From assembly GCA_964057225.1 (NCBI GenBank), contig OZ059896.1, positions 1,860,001 to 1,924,000 on the forward strand: a DNA stretch of 64,000 nucleotides, read 5' to 3'. This document shows, piece after piece, positions 47,023 to 59,306 of this stretch. This stretch comes from Auanema rhodensis (taxonomy: Eukaryota > Nematoda > Chromadorea > Rhabditida > Rhabditidae). Position 1 is the first letter of the stretch. Each line of letters starts with the position of its first letter. The position numbers and the translations under genes are program-made. Under the pieces are notes generated by a model. It worked only from the letters and a program-made list of their open reading frames with translations. It did no database searches and had not been told where the DNA came from.

Positions 47023-49128
47023 ATATCAACTGATATAGGTTCACACTTATATCCTCGATTTTCACCGTGAAGAATTAATTTTTTTGTTGAATAACAATGT
47101 CCATCGTCTTTGTCTTGAAAAAAGGAATCTAAAAACATCTACTTTTTGTGAAATTATTTCGAAATTTTTCGGGAAAATGTTTGTCAAAATGTTTTTGGAA
47201 GCAATGTTGAGTGTACATGGAAACTCAACATACACTAATGCATCATTTTTCAAACGATCATAACTAATTTTTGTATTGAGCGTTTCTCCATGTAGTATAG
47301 TGCATTCGATGCGGATTTTTAAGCTGCGTCGATCTGTGTTATCAGATTTGCGCTAGCTTGAAAATGAACCGAGATATCAACTGATATAGGTTCACACTTA
47401 TATCCTCGATTTTCACCGTGAAGAATTAATTTTTTTGTTGAATAACAATGTCCATCGTCTTTGTCTTGAAAAAAGGAATCTAAAAACATCTACTTTTTGT
47501 GAAATTATTTTGAAATTTTTCGTGAAAATTTTTGTCAAAATGTTTTTGGAAGCATTGTTGAGTGTACATGGAAACTCAACATACACTAATGCATCATTTT
47601 TCAAACGATCATAACTAATTTTTGTATTGAGCGTTTCTCCATGTAGTATAGTGCATTCGATGCGGATTTTTAAGCTGCGTCGATCTGTGTTATCAGATTT
47701 GCGCTAGCTTGAAAATGCACCGAGATATCAACTGATATAGGTTCACACTTATATCCTCGATTTTCACCGTGAAGAATTAATTTTTTTGTTGAATAACAAT
47801 GTCCATCGTCTTTGTCTTAAAAAAAGGAATCTAAAAACATCTACTTTTTGTGAAATTATTTTGAAATTTTTCGGGAAAATTTTTGTCAAAATGTTTTTGG
47901 AAGCATTGTTGAGTGTACATGGAAACTCAACATACACTAATGCATCATTTTTCAAACGATCATAACTAATTTTTGTATTGAGCGTTTCTCCATGTAGTAT
48001 AGTGCATTCGATGCGGATTTTTAAGCTGCGTCGATCTGTGTTATCAGATTTGCGCTAGCTTGAAAATGAACCGAGATATCAACTGATATAGGTTCACACT
48101 TATATCCTCGATTTTCACCGTGAAGAATTAATTTTTTTGTTGAATAACAATGTCCATCGTCTTTGTCTTAAAAAAAGGAATCTAAAAACATCTACTTTTT
48201 GTGAAATTATTTTGAAATTTTTCGGGAAAATTTTTGTCAAAATGTTTTTGGAAGCATTGTTGAGTGTACATGGAAACTCAACATACACTAATGCATCATT
48301 TTTCAAACGATCATAACTAATTTTTGTATTGAGCGTTTCTCCATGTAGTATAGTGCATTCGATGCGGATTTTTAAGCTGCGTCGATCTGTGTTATCAGAT
48401 TTGCGCTAGCTTGAAAATGCACCGAGATATCAACTGATATAGGTTCACACTTATATCCTCGATTTTCACCGTGAAGAATTAATTTTTTTGTTGAATAACA
48501 ATGTCCATCGTCTTTGTCTTAAAAAAAGGAATCTAAAAACATCTACTTTTTGTGAAATTATTTTGAAATTTTTCGGGAAAATTTTTGTCAAAATGTTTTT
48601 GGAAGCATTGTTGAGTGTACATGGAAACTCAACATACACTAATGCATCATTTTTCAAACGATCATAACTAATTTTTGTATTGAGCGTTTCTCCATGTAGT
48701 ATAGTGCATTCGATGCGGATTTTTAAGCTGCGTCGATCTGAGTTATCAGATTTGCGCTAGCTTGAAAATGCACCGAGATATCAACTGATATAGGTTCACA
48801 CTTATATCCTCGATTTTCACCCTGAAGATTCAATTTTTTCGTTGAATAACATTGTCCATCGTCTTTGTCTTGAAAAAAGGAATCTAAAAACATCTACTTT
48901 TTGTGAAATTATTTTGAAATTTTTCGGGAAAATTTTTGTCAAAATGTTTTTGGAAGCATTGTTGAGTGTACATGGAAACTCAACATACACTAATGCATCA
49001 TTTTTCAAACGATCATAACTAATTTTTGTATTGAGCGTTTCTCCATGTAGTATAGTGCATTCGATGCGGATTTTTAAGCTGCGTCGATCTGTGTTATCAG
49101 ATTTGCGCTAGCTTGAAAATGCACCGAG
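47023..49128. repeat. E unit plus copy 2 of the 8421-bp-spaced duplication
   Basis: After the C138/G157/A182 unit (47023) come T, L, L, L and the C54 unit (48778), matching 38953-40707 in order. One new change, T-to-A at m315 of the L unit at 48427, distinguishes this copy. Confidence 0.9.
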
Positions 49129-51936
49129 ATATCAACTGATATAGGTTCACACTTATATCCTCGATTTTCACCCTGAAGATTTAATTTTTTCGTTGAATAA
49201 CATTGTCCATCGTCTTTGTCTTGAAAAAAGGAATCTAAAAACATCTACTTTTTGTGAAATTATTTTGAAATTTTTCGGGAAAATTTTTGTCAAAATGTTT
49301 TTGGAAGCATTGTTGAGTGTACATGAAAACTCAACATACACTAATGCATCATTTTTCAAACGATCATAACTAATTTTTGTATTGAGCGTTTCTCCATGTA
49401 GTATAGTGCATTCGATGCGGATTTTTAAGCTGCGTCGATCTGTGTTATCAGATTTGCGCTAGCTTGAAAATGCACCGAGATATCAACTGATATAGGTTCA
49501 CACTTATATCCTCGATTTTCACCGTGAAGATTTAATTTTTTTGTTGAATAACAATGTCCATCGTCTTTGTCTTAAAAAAAGGAATCTAAAAACATCTACT
49601 TTTTGTGAAATTATTTTGAAATTTTTCGGGAAAATTTTTGTCAAAATGTTTTTGGAAGCATTGTTGAGTGTACATGGAAACTCAACATACACTAATGCAT
49701 CATTTTTCAAACGATCATAACTAATTTTTGTATTGAGCGTTTCTCCATGTAGTATAGTGCATTCGATGCGGATTTTTAAGCTGCGTCGATCTGTGTTATC
49801 AGATTTGCGCTAGCTTGAAAATGCACCGAGATATCAACTGATATAGGTTCACACTTATATCCTCGATTTTCACCCTGAAGATTTAATTTTTTCGTTGAAT
49901 AACATTGTCCATCGTCTTTGTCTTGAAAAAAGGAATCTAAAAACATCTACTTTTTGTGAAATTATTTTGAAATTTTTCGGGAAAATTTTTGTCAAAATGT
50001 TTTTGGAAGCATTGTTGAGTGTACATGAAAACTCAACATACACTAATGCATCATTTTTCAAACGATCATAACTAATTTTTGTATTGAGCGTTTCTCCATG
50101 TAGTATAGTGCATTCGATGCGGATTTTTAAGCTGCGTCGATCTGTGTTATCAGATTTGCGCTAGCTTGAAAATGCACCGAGATATCAACTGATATAGGTT
50201 CACACTTATATCCTCGATTTTCACCGTGAAGAATTAATTTTTTTGTTGAATAACAATGTCCATCGTCTTTGTCTTAAAAAAAGGAATCTAAAAACATCTA
50301 CTTTTTGTGAAATTATTTTGAAATTTTTCGGGAAAATTTTTGTCAAAATGTTTTTGGAAGCATTGTTGAGTGTACATGGAAACTCAACATACACTAATGC
50401 ATCATTTTTCAAACGATCATAACTAATTTTTGTATTGAGCGTTTCTCCATGTAGTATAGTGCATTCGATGCGGATTTTTAAGCTGCGTCGATCTGTGTTA
50501 TCAGATTTGCGCTAGCTTGAAAATGCACCGAGATATCAACTGATATAGGTTCACACTTATATCCTCGATTTTCACCCTGAAGATTTAATTTTTTCGTTGA
50601 ATAACATTGTCCATCGTCTTTGTCTTGAAAAAAGGAATCTAAAAACATCTACTTTTTGTGAAATTATTTTGAAATTTTTCGGGAAAATTTTTGTCAAAAT
50701 GTTTTTGGAAGCATTGTTGAGTGTACATGAAAACTCAACATACACTAATGCATCATTTTTCAAACGATCATAACTAATTTTTGTATTGAGCGTTTCTCCA
50801 TGTAGTATAGTGCATTCGATGCGGATTTTTAAGCTGCGTCGATCTGTGTTATCAGATTTGCGCTAGCTTGAAAATGCACCGAGATATCAACTGATATAGG
50901 TTCACACTTATATCCTCGATTTTCACCGTGAAGAATTAATTTTTTTGTTGAATAACAATGTCCATCGTCTTTGTCTTAAAAAAAGGAATCTAAAAACATC
51001 TACTTTTTGTGAAATTATTTTGAAATTTTTCGGGAAAATTTTTGTCAAAATGTTTTTGGAAGCATTGTTGAGTGTACATGGAAACTCAACATACACTAAT
51101 GCATCATTTTTCAAACGATCATAACTAATTTTTGTATTGAGCGTTTCTCCATGTAGTATAGTGCATTCGATGCGGATTTTTAAGCTGCGTCGATCTGTGT
51201 TATCAGATTTGCGCTAGCTTGAAAATGCACCGAGATATCAACTGATATAGGTTCACACTTATATCCTCGATTTTCACCCTGAAGATTTAATTTTTTCGTT
51301 GAATAACATTGTCCATCGTCTTTGTCTTGAAAAAAGGAATCTAAAAACATCTACTTTTTGTGAAATTATTTTGAAATTTTTCGGGAAAATTTTTGTCAAA
51401 ATGTTTTTGGAAGCATTGTTGAGTGTACATGAAAACTCAACATACACTAATGCATCATTTTTCAAACGATCATAACTAATTTTTGTATTGAGCGTTTCTC
51501 CATGTAGTATAGTGCATTCGATGCGGATTTTTAAGCTGCGTCGATCTGTGTTATCAGATTTGCGCTAGCTTGAAAATGCACCGAGATATCAACTGATATA
51601 GGTTCACACTTATATCCTCGATTTTCACCGTGAAGAATTAATTTTTTTGTTGAATAACAATGTCCATCGTCTTTGTCTTAAAAAAAGGAATCTAAAAACA
51701 TCTACTTTTTGTGAAATTATTTTGAAATTTTTCGGGAAAATTTTTGTCAAAATGTTTTTGGAAGCATTGTTGAGTGTACATGGAAACTCAACATACACTA
51801 ATGCATCATTTTTCAAACGATCATAACTAATTTTTGTATTGAGCGTTTCTCCATGTAGTATAGTGCATTCGATGCGGATTTTTAAGCTGCGTCGATCTGT
51901 GTTATCAGATTTGCGCTAGCTTGAAAATGCACCGAG
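49129..51936. repeat. Expanded S-L dimer, four tandem copies (2808 bp)
   Basis: S units start at 49129, 49831, 50533 and 51235; L units start at 49480, 50182, 50884 and 51586. The matching place in the first copy (40708-41409) has a single S-L pair. The three extra dimers are 2106 bp, exactly the difference between the 8421-bp spacing on the left side and the 10527-bp spacing on the right side (42112 to 52639). The first L (49480) has T52, unlike the others. Confidence 0.93.
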
Positions 51937-52638
51937 ATATCAACTGATATAGGTTCACACTTATATCCTCGATTTTCACCCTGAAGATTTAATTTTTTCG
52001 TTGAATAACATTGTCCATCGTCTTTGTCTTGAAAAAAGGAATCTAAAAACATCTACTTTTTGTGAAATTATTTTGAAATTTTTCGGGAAAATTTTTGTCA
52101 AAATGTTTTTGGAAGCATTGTTGAGTGTACATGGAAACTCAACATACACTAATGCATCATTTTTCAAACGATCATAACTAATTTTTGTATTGAGCGTTTC
52201 TCCATGTAGTATAGTGCATTCGATGCGGATTTTTAAGCTGCGTCGATCTGTGTTATCAGATTTGCGCTAGCTTGAAAATGCACCGAGATATCAACTGATA
52301 TAGGTTCACACTTATATCCTCGATTTTCACCCTGAAGATTTAATTTTTTCGTTGAATAACATTGTCCATCGTCTTTGTCTTGAAAAAAGGAATCTAAAAA
52401 CATCTACTTTTTGTGAAATTATTTTGAAATTTTTCGGGAAAATTTTTGTCAAAATGTTTTTGGAAGCATTGTTGAGTGTACATGAAAACTCAACATACAC
52501 TAATGCATCATTTTTCAAACGATCATAACTAATTTTTGTATTGAGCGTTTCTCCATGTAGTATAGTGCATTCGATGCGGATTTTTAAGCTGCGTCGATCT
52601 GTGTTATCAGATTTGCGCTAGCTTAAAAATGCACCGAG
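51937..52638. repeat. M-S pair, second copy
   Basis: M (51937) and S with A338 (52288) match 41410-42111 and restore alignment between the two large copies after the S-L expansion. Confidence 0.88.
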
Positions 52639-53690
52639 ATATCAACTGATATAAGTTCACACTTATATCCTCGATTTTCACCCTGAAGAATTAATTTTTT
52701 TGTTGAATAACAATGTCCATCGTCTTTGTCTTGAAAAAAGGAATCTAAAAACATCTACTTTTTGTGAAATTATTTTGAAATTTTTCGGGAAAATTTTTGT
52801 CAAAATGTTTTTGGAAGCAATGTTGAGTGTACATGGAAACTCAACATACACTAATGCATCATTTTTCAAACGATCATAACTAATTTTTGTTTTGAGTGTT
52901 TCCCAATGTAGTATAGTGCATTCGATGCGGATTTTTAAGCTGCGTCGATCTGTGTTATCAGATTTGCGCTAGCTTGAAAATGCACCGAGATATCAACTGA
53001 TATAGGTTCACACTTATATCCTCGATTTTCACCGTGAAGAATTAATTTTTTCGTTGAATAACATTGTCCATCGTCTTTGTCTTGAAAAAAGGAATCTAAA
53101 AACATCTACTTTTTGCGAAATTATTTTGAAATTTTTCGAAAAAGTTTTGTCAAAATGTTTTTGGAAGCAATGTTGAGTGTACATGGAAACTCAACATACA
53201 CTAATGCATCATTTTTCAAACGATCATAACTAATTTTTGTGATGAGCGTTTCTCCATGTAGTATAGTGCATTCGATGCGGATTTTTAAGCTGCGTCGATC
53301 TGTGTTATCAGATTTGCGCTAGCTTAAAAATGCACCGAGATATCAACTGATATAAGTTCACACTTATATCCTCGATTTTCACCCTGAAGAATTAATTTTT
53401 TCGTTGAATAACAATGTCCATCGTCTTTGTCTTGAAAAAAGGAATCTAAAAACATCTACTTTTTGTAAATTTATTCTGAAATTTTTCGGGAAAATGTTTG
53501 TCAAAATGTTTTTGGAAGCAATGTTGAGTGTACATGGAAACTCAACATACACTAATGCATCATTTTTCAAACAATCATAACTAATTTTTGTATTGAGCGT
53601 TTCTTAATGTAGTATAGTACATTCGATGCGGATTTTTAAGCTGCGTCGATCTGTGTTATCAGATTTGCGCTAGCTTAAAAATGAACCGAG
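52639..53690. repeat. D cassette, copy 3, three units (1052 bp)
   Basis: T253 unit, D (52990) and the A1-core C45 unit (53340) match the first three cassette units. The last one ends in TTAAAAATGAACC rather than GCACC, marking the switch to the right-end block. No A-core or D unit is seen beyond this point. Confidence 0.9.
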
Positions 53691-55796
53691 ATATCAACTG
53701 ATATAGGTTCACACTTATATCCTCGATTTTCACCCTGAAGATTTAATTTTTTCGTTGAATAACATTGTCCATCGTCTTTGTCTTGAAAAAAGGAATCTAA
53801 AAACATCTACTTTTTGTGAAATTATTTCGAAATTTTTCGGGAAAATTTTTGTCAAAATGTTTTTGGAAGCATTGTTGAGTGTACATGGAAACTCAACATA
53901 CACTAATGCATCATTTTTCAAACGATCATAACTAATTTTTGTATTGAGCGTTTCTCCATGTAGTATAGTGCATTCGATGCGGATTTTTAAGCTGCGTCGA
54001 TCTGTGTTATCAGATTTGCGCTAGCTTGAAAATGCACCGAGATATCAACTGATATAGGTTCACACTTATATCCTCGATTTTCACCGTGAAGAATTAATTT
54101 TTTTGTTGAATAACAATGTCCATCGTCTTTGTCTTGAAAAAAGGAATCTAAAAACATCTACTTTTTGTGAAATTATTTCGAAATTTTTCGGGAAAATTTT
54201 TGTCAAAATGTTTTTGGAAGCATTGTTGAGTGTACATGGAAACTCAACATACACTAATGCATCATTTTTCAAACGATCATAACTAATTTTTGTATTGAGC
54301 GTTTCTCCATGTAGTATAGTGCATTCGATGCGGATTTTTAAGCTGCGTCGATCTGTGTTATCAGATTTGCGCTAGCTTGAAAATGCACCGAGATATCAAC
54401 TGATATAGGTTCACACTTATATCCTCGATTTTCACCGTGAAGAATTAATTTTTTTGTTGAATAACAATGTCCATCGTCTTTGTCTTGAAAAAAGGAATCT
54501 AAAAACATCTACTTTTTGTGAAATTATTTTGAAATTTTTCGTGAAAATTTTTGTCAAAATGTTTTTGGAAGCATTGTTGAGTGTACATGGAAACTCAACA
54601 TACACTAATGCATCATTTTTCAAACGATCATAACTAATTTTTGTATTGAGCGTTTCTCCATGTAGTATAGTGCATTCGATGCGGATTTTTAAGCTGCGTC
54701 GATCTGTGTTATCAGATTTGCGCTAGCTTGAAAATGCACCGAGATATCAACTGATATAGGTTCACACTTATATCCTCGATTTTCACCCTGAAGATTTAAT
54801 TTTTTCGTTGAATAACATTGTCCATCGTCTTTGTCTTGAAAAAAGGAATCTAAAAACATCTACTTTTTGTGAAATTATTTTGAAATTTTTCGGGAAAATT
54901 TTTGTCAAAATGTTTTTGGAAGCATTGTTGAGTGTACATGGAAACTCAACATACACTAATGCATCATTTTTCAAACGATCATAACTAATTTTTGTATTGA
55001 GCGTTTCTCCATGTAGTATAGTGCATTCGATGCGGATTTTTAAGCTGCGTCGATCTGTGTTATCAGATTTGCGCTAGCTTGAAAATGCACCGAGATATCA
55101 ACTGATATAGGTTCACACTTATATCCTCGATTTTCACCCTGAAGATTTAATTTTTTCGTTGAATAACATTGTCCATCGTCTTTGTCTTGAAAAAAGGAAT
55201 CTAAAAACATCTACTTTTTGTGAAATTATTTCGAAATTTTTCGGGAAAATTTTTGTCAAAATGTTTTTGGAAGCATTGTTGAGTGTACATGGAAACTCAA
55301 CATACACTAATGCATCATTTTTCAAACGATCATAACTAATTTTTGTATTGAGCGTTTCTCCATGTAGTATAGTGCATTCGATGCGGATTTTTAAGCTGCG
55401 TCGATCTGTGTTATCAGATTTGCGCTAGCTTGAAAATGCACCGAGATATCAACTGATATAGGTTCACACTTATATCCTCGATTTTCACCGTGAAGAATTA
55501 ATTTTTTTGTTGAATAACAATGTCCATCGTCTTTGTCTTGAAAAAAGGAATCTAAAAACATCTACTTTTTGTGAAATTATTTTGAAATTTTTCGTGAAAA
55601 TTTTTGTCAAAATGTTTTTGGAAGCATTGTTGAGTGTACATGGAAACTCAACATACACTAATGCATCATTTTTCAAACGATCATAACTAATTTTTGTATT
55701 GAGCGTTTCTCCATGTAGTATAGTGCATTCGATGCGGATTTTTAAGCTGCGTCGATCTGTGTTATCAGATTTGCGCTAGCTTGAAAATGCACCGAG
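53691..55796. repeat. E, T and M units (6 units)
   Basis: Order: E on an M-type front (53691), E on a plain front (54042), T (54393), M (54744), E on an M-type front (55095) and T (55446). The E unit at 54042 combines C138 with G45/A52/T63/A75, so it is a recombinant between m75 and m138. The E-T pair at 55095-55796 recurs at 62115-62816. Confidence 0.85.
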
Positions 55797-56849
55797 ATAT
55801 CAACTGATATAGGTTCACACTTATATCCTCGATTTTCACCGTGAAGAATTAATTTTTTTGTTGAATAACAATGTCCATCGTCTTTGTCTTGAAAAAAGGA
55901 ATCTAAAAACATCTACTTTTTGTGAAATTATTTTGAAATTTTTCGGGAAAATTTTTGTCAAAATGTTTTTGGAAGCATTGTTGAGTGTACATGGAAACTC
56001 AACATACACTAATGCCTCATTTTTCAAACGATCATAACTAATTTTTGTATTGAGCGTTTCTCCATGTAGTATAGTGCATTCGATGCGGATTTTTAAGCTG
56101 CGTCGATCTGTGTTATCAGATTTGCGCTAGCTTGAAAATGCACCGAGATATCAACTGATATAGGTTCACACTTATATCCTCGATTTTCACCCTGAAGATT
56201 TAATTTTTTCGTTGAATAACATTGTCCATCGTCTTTGTCTTGAAAAAAGGAATCTAAAAACATCTACTTTTTGTGAAATTATTTTGAAATTTTTCGGGAA
56301 AATTTTTGTCAAAATGTTTTTGGAAGCATTGTTGAGTGTACATGGAAACTCAACATACACTAATGCATCATTTTTCAAACGATCATAACTAATTTTTGTA
56401 TTGAGCGTTTCTCCATGTAGTATAGTGCATTCGATGCGGATTTTTAAGCTGCGTCGATCTGTGTTATCAGATTTGCGCTAGCTTGAAAATGCACCGAGAT
56501 ATCAACTGATATAGGTTCACACTTATATCCTCGATTTTCACCCTGAAGATTTAATTTTTTCGTTGAATAACATTGTCCATCGTCTTTGTCTTGAAAAAAG
56601 GAATCTAAAAACATCTACTTTTTGTGAAATTATTTTGAAATTTTTCGGGAAAATTTTTGTCAAAATGTTTTTGGAAGCATTGTTGAGTGTACATGAAAAC
56701 TCAACATACACTAATGCATCATTTTTCAAACGATCATAACTAATTTTTGTATTGAGCGTTTCTCCATGTAGTATAGTGCATTCGATGCGGATTTTTAAGC
56801 TGCGTCGATCTGTGTTATCAGATTTGCGCTAGCTTGAAAATGCACCGAG
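55797..56849. repeat. K-M-S trimer, copy 1 (1053 bp)
   Basis: The first unit has C220, which destroys the ATGCAT palindrome (AATGCCTCAT); M and S follow. C220 is present in only three units of the window (55797, 56850, 62817). Confidence 0.92.
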
Positions 56850-57902
56850 ATATCAACTGATATAGGTTCACACTTATATCCTCGATTTTCACCGTGAAGA
56901 ATTAATTTTTTTGTTGAATAACACTGTCCATCGTCTTTGTCTTGAAAAAAGGAATCTAAAAACATCTACTTTTTGTGAAATTATTTTGAAATTTTTCGGG
57001 AAAATTTTTGTCAAAATGTTTTTGGAAGCATTGTTGAGTGTACATGGAAACTCAACATACACTAATGCCTCATTTTTCAAACGATCATAACTAATTTTTG
57101 TATTGAGCGTTTCTCCATGTAGTATAGTGCATTCGATGCGGATTTTTAAGCTGCGTCGATCTGTGTTATCAGATTTGCGCTAGCTTGAAAATGCACCGAG
57201 ATATCAACTGATATAGGTTCACACTTATATCCTCGATTTTCACCCTGAAGATTTAATTTTTTCGTTGAATAACATTGTCCATCGTCTTTGTCTTGAAAAA
57301 AGGAATCTAAAAACATCTACTTTTTGTGAAATTATTTTGAAATTTTTCGGGAAAATTTTTGTCAAAATGTTTTTGGAAGCATTGTTGAGTGTACATGGAA
57401 ACTCAACATACACTAATGCATCATTTTTCAAACGATCATAACTAATTTTTGTATTGAGCGTTTCTCCATGTAGTATAGTGCATTCGATGCGGATTTTTAA
57501 GCTGCGTCGATCTGTGTTATCAGATTTGCGCTAGCTTGAAAATGCACCGAGATATCAACTGATATAGGTTCACACTTATATCCTCGATTTTCACCCTGAA
57601 GATTTAATTTTTTCGTTGAATAACATTGTCCATCGTCTTTGTCTTGAAAAAAGGAATCTAAAAACATCTACTTTTTGTGAAATTATTTTGAAATTTTTCG
57701 GGAAAATTTTTGTCAAAATGTTTTTGGAAGCATTGTTGAGTGTACATGAAAACTCAACATACACTAATGCATCATTTTTCAAACGATCATAACTAATTTT
57801 TGTATTGAGCGTTTCTCCATGTAGTATAGTGCATTCGATGCGGATTTTTAAGCTGCGTCGATCTGTGTTATCAGATTTGCGCTAGCTTAAAAATGCACCG
57901 AG
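56850..57902. repeat. K-M-S trimer, copy 2 (1053 bp)
   Basis: It repeats the preceding trimer; the K unit adds a private C at m75 (AACACTGTCC) and the S unit ends with A338 before an A16 unit. A third K-M-S is at 62817-63869. Confidence 0.92.
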
Positions 57903-59306
57903 ATATCAACTGATATAAGTTCACACTTATATCCTCGATTTTCACCCTGAAGAATTAATTTTTTTGTTGAATAACAATGTCCATCGTCTTTGTCTTGAAA
58001 AAAGGAATCTAAAAACATCTACTTTTTGTGAAATTATTTTGAAATTTTTCGGGAAAATTTTTGTCAAAATGTTTTTGGAAGCATTGTTGAGTGTACATGG
58101 AAACTCAACATACACTAATGCATCATTTTTCAAACGATCATAACTAATTTTTGTATTGAGCGTTTCTCCATGTAGTATAGTGCATTCGATGCGGATTTTT
58201 AAGCTGCGTCGATCTGTGTTATCAGATTTGCGCTAGCTTGAAAATGCACCGAGATATCAACTGATATAGGTTCACACTTATATCCTCGATTTTCACCCTG
58301 AAGATTTAATTTTTTCGTTGAATAACATTGTCCATCGTCTTTGTCTTGAAAAAAGGAATCTAAAAACATCTACTTTTTGTGAAATTATTTTGAAATTTTT
58401 CGGGAAAATTTTTGTCAAAATGTTTTTGGAAGCATTGTTGAGTGTACATGGAAACTCAACATACACTAATGCATCATTTTTCAAACGATCATAACTAATT
58501 TTTGTATTGAGCGTTTCTCCATGTAGTATAGTGCATTCGATGCGGATTTTTAAGCTGCGTCGATCTGTGTTATCAGATTTGCGCTAGCTTGAAAATGCAC
58601 CGAGATATCAACTGATATAGGTTCACACTTATATCCTCGATTTTCACCCTGAAGATTTAATTTTTTCGTTGAATAACATTGTCCATCGTCTTTGTCTTGA
58701 AAAAAGGAATCTAAAAACATCTACTTTTTGTGAAATTATTTTGAAATTTTTCGGGAAAATTTTTGTCAAAATGTTTTTGGAAGCATTGTTGAGTGTACAT
58801 GGAAACTCAACATACACTAATGCATCATTTTTCAAACGATCATAACTAATTTTTGTATTGAGCGTTTCTCCATGTAGTATAGTGCATTCGATGCGGATTT
58901 TTAAGCTGCGTCGATCTGTGTTATCAGATTTGCGCTAGCTTGAAAATGCACCGAGATATCAACTGATATAGGTTCACACTTATATCCTCGATTTTCACCC
59001 TGAAGATTTAATTTTTTCGTTGAATAACATTGTCCATCGTCTTTGTCTTGAAAAAAGGAATCTAAAAACATCTACTTTTTGTGAAATTATTTTGAAATTT
59101 TTCGGGAAAATTTTTGTCAAAATGTTTTTGGAAGCATTGTTGAGTGTACATGAAAACTCAACATACACTAATGCATCATTTTTCAAACGATCATAACTAA
59201 TTTTTGTATTGAGCGTTTCTCCATGTAGTATAGTGCATTCGATGCGGATTTTTAAGCTGCGTCGATCTGTGTTATCAGATTTGCGCTAGCTTAAAAATGC
59301 ACCGAG
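57903..59306. repeat. A16-to-S unit of four monomers (1404 bp)
   Basis: Order: A16 unit, M, M, S with A338. It is the shortest of three consecutive units that start with an A16 monomer and end with an A338 S monomer. Confidence 0.88.

Noticed and set aside
53826-53842. CENP-B-box-like sequence in E units (TTCG followed by CGGG across the C138 change)
   Set aside because: The distance between TTCG and CGGG is one base too long and the central A of the box is missing. The reverse strand gives no better fit. E units are also a minority.
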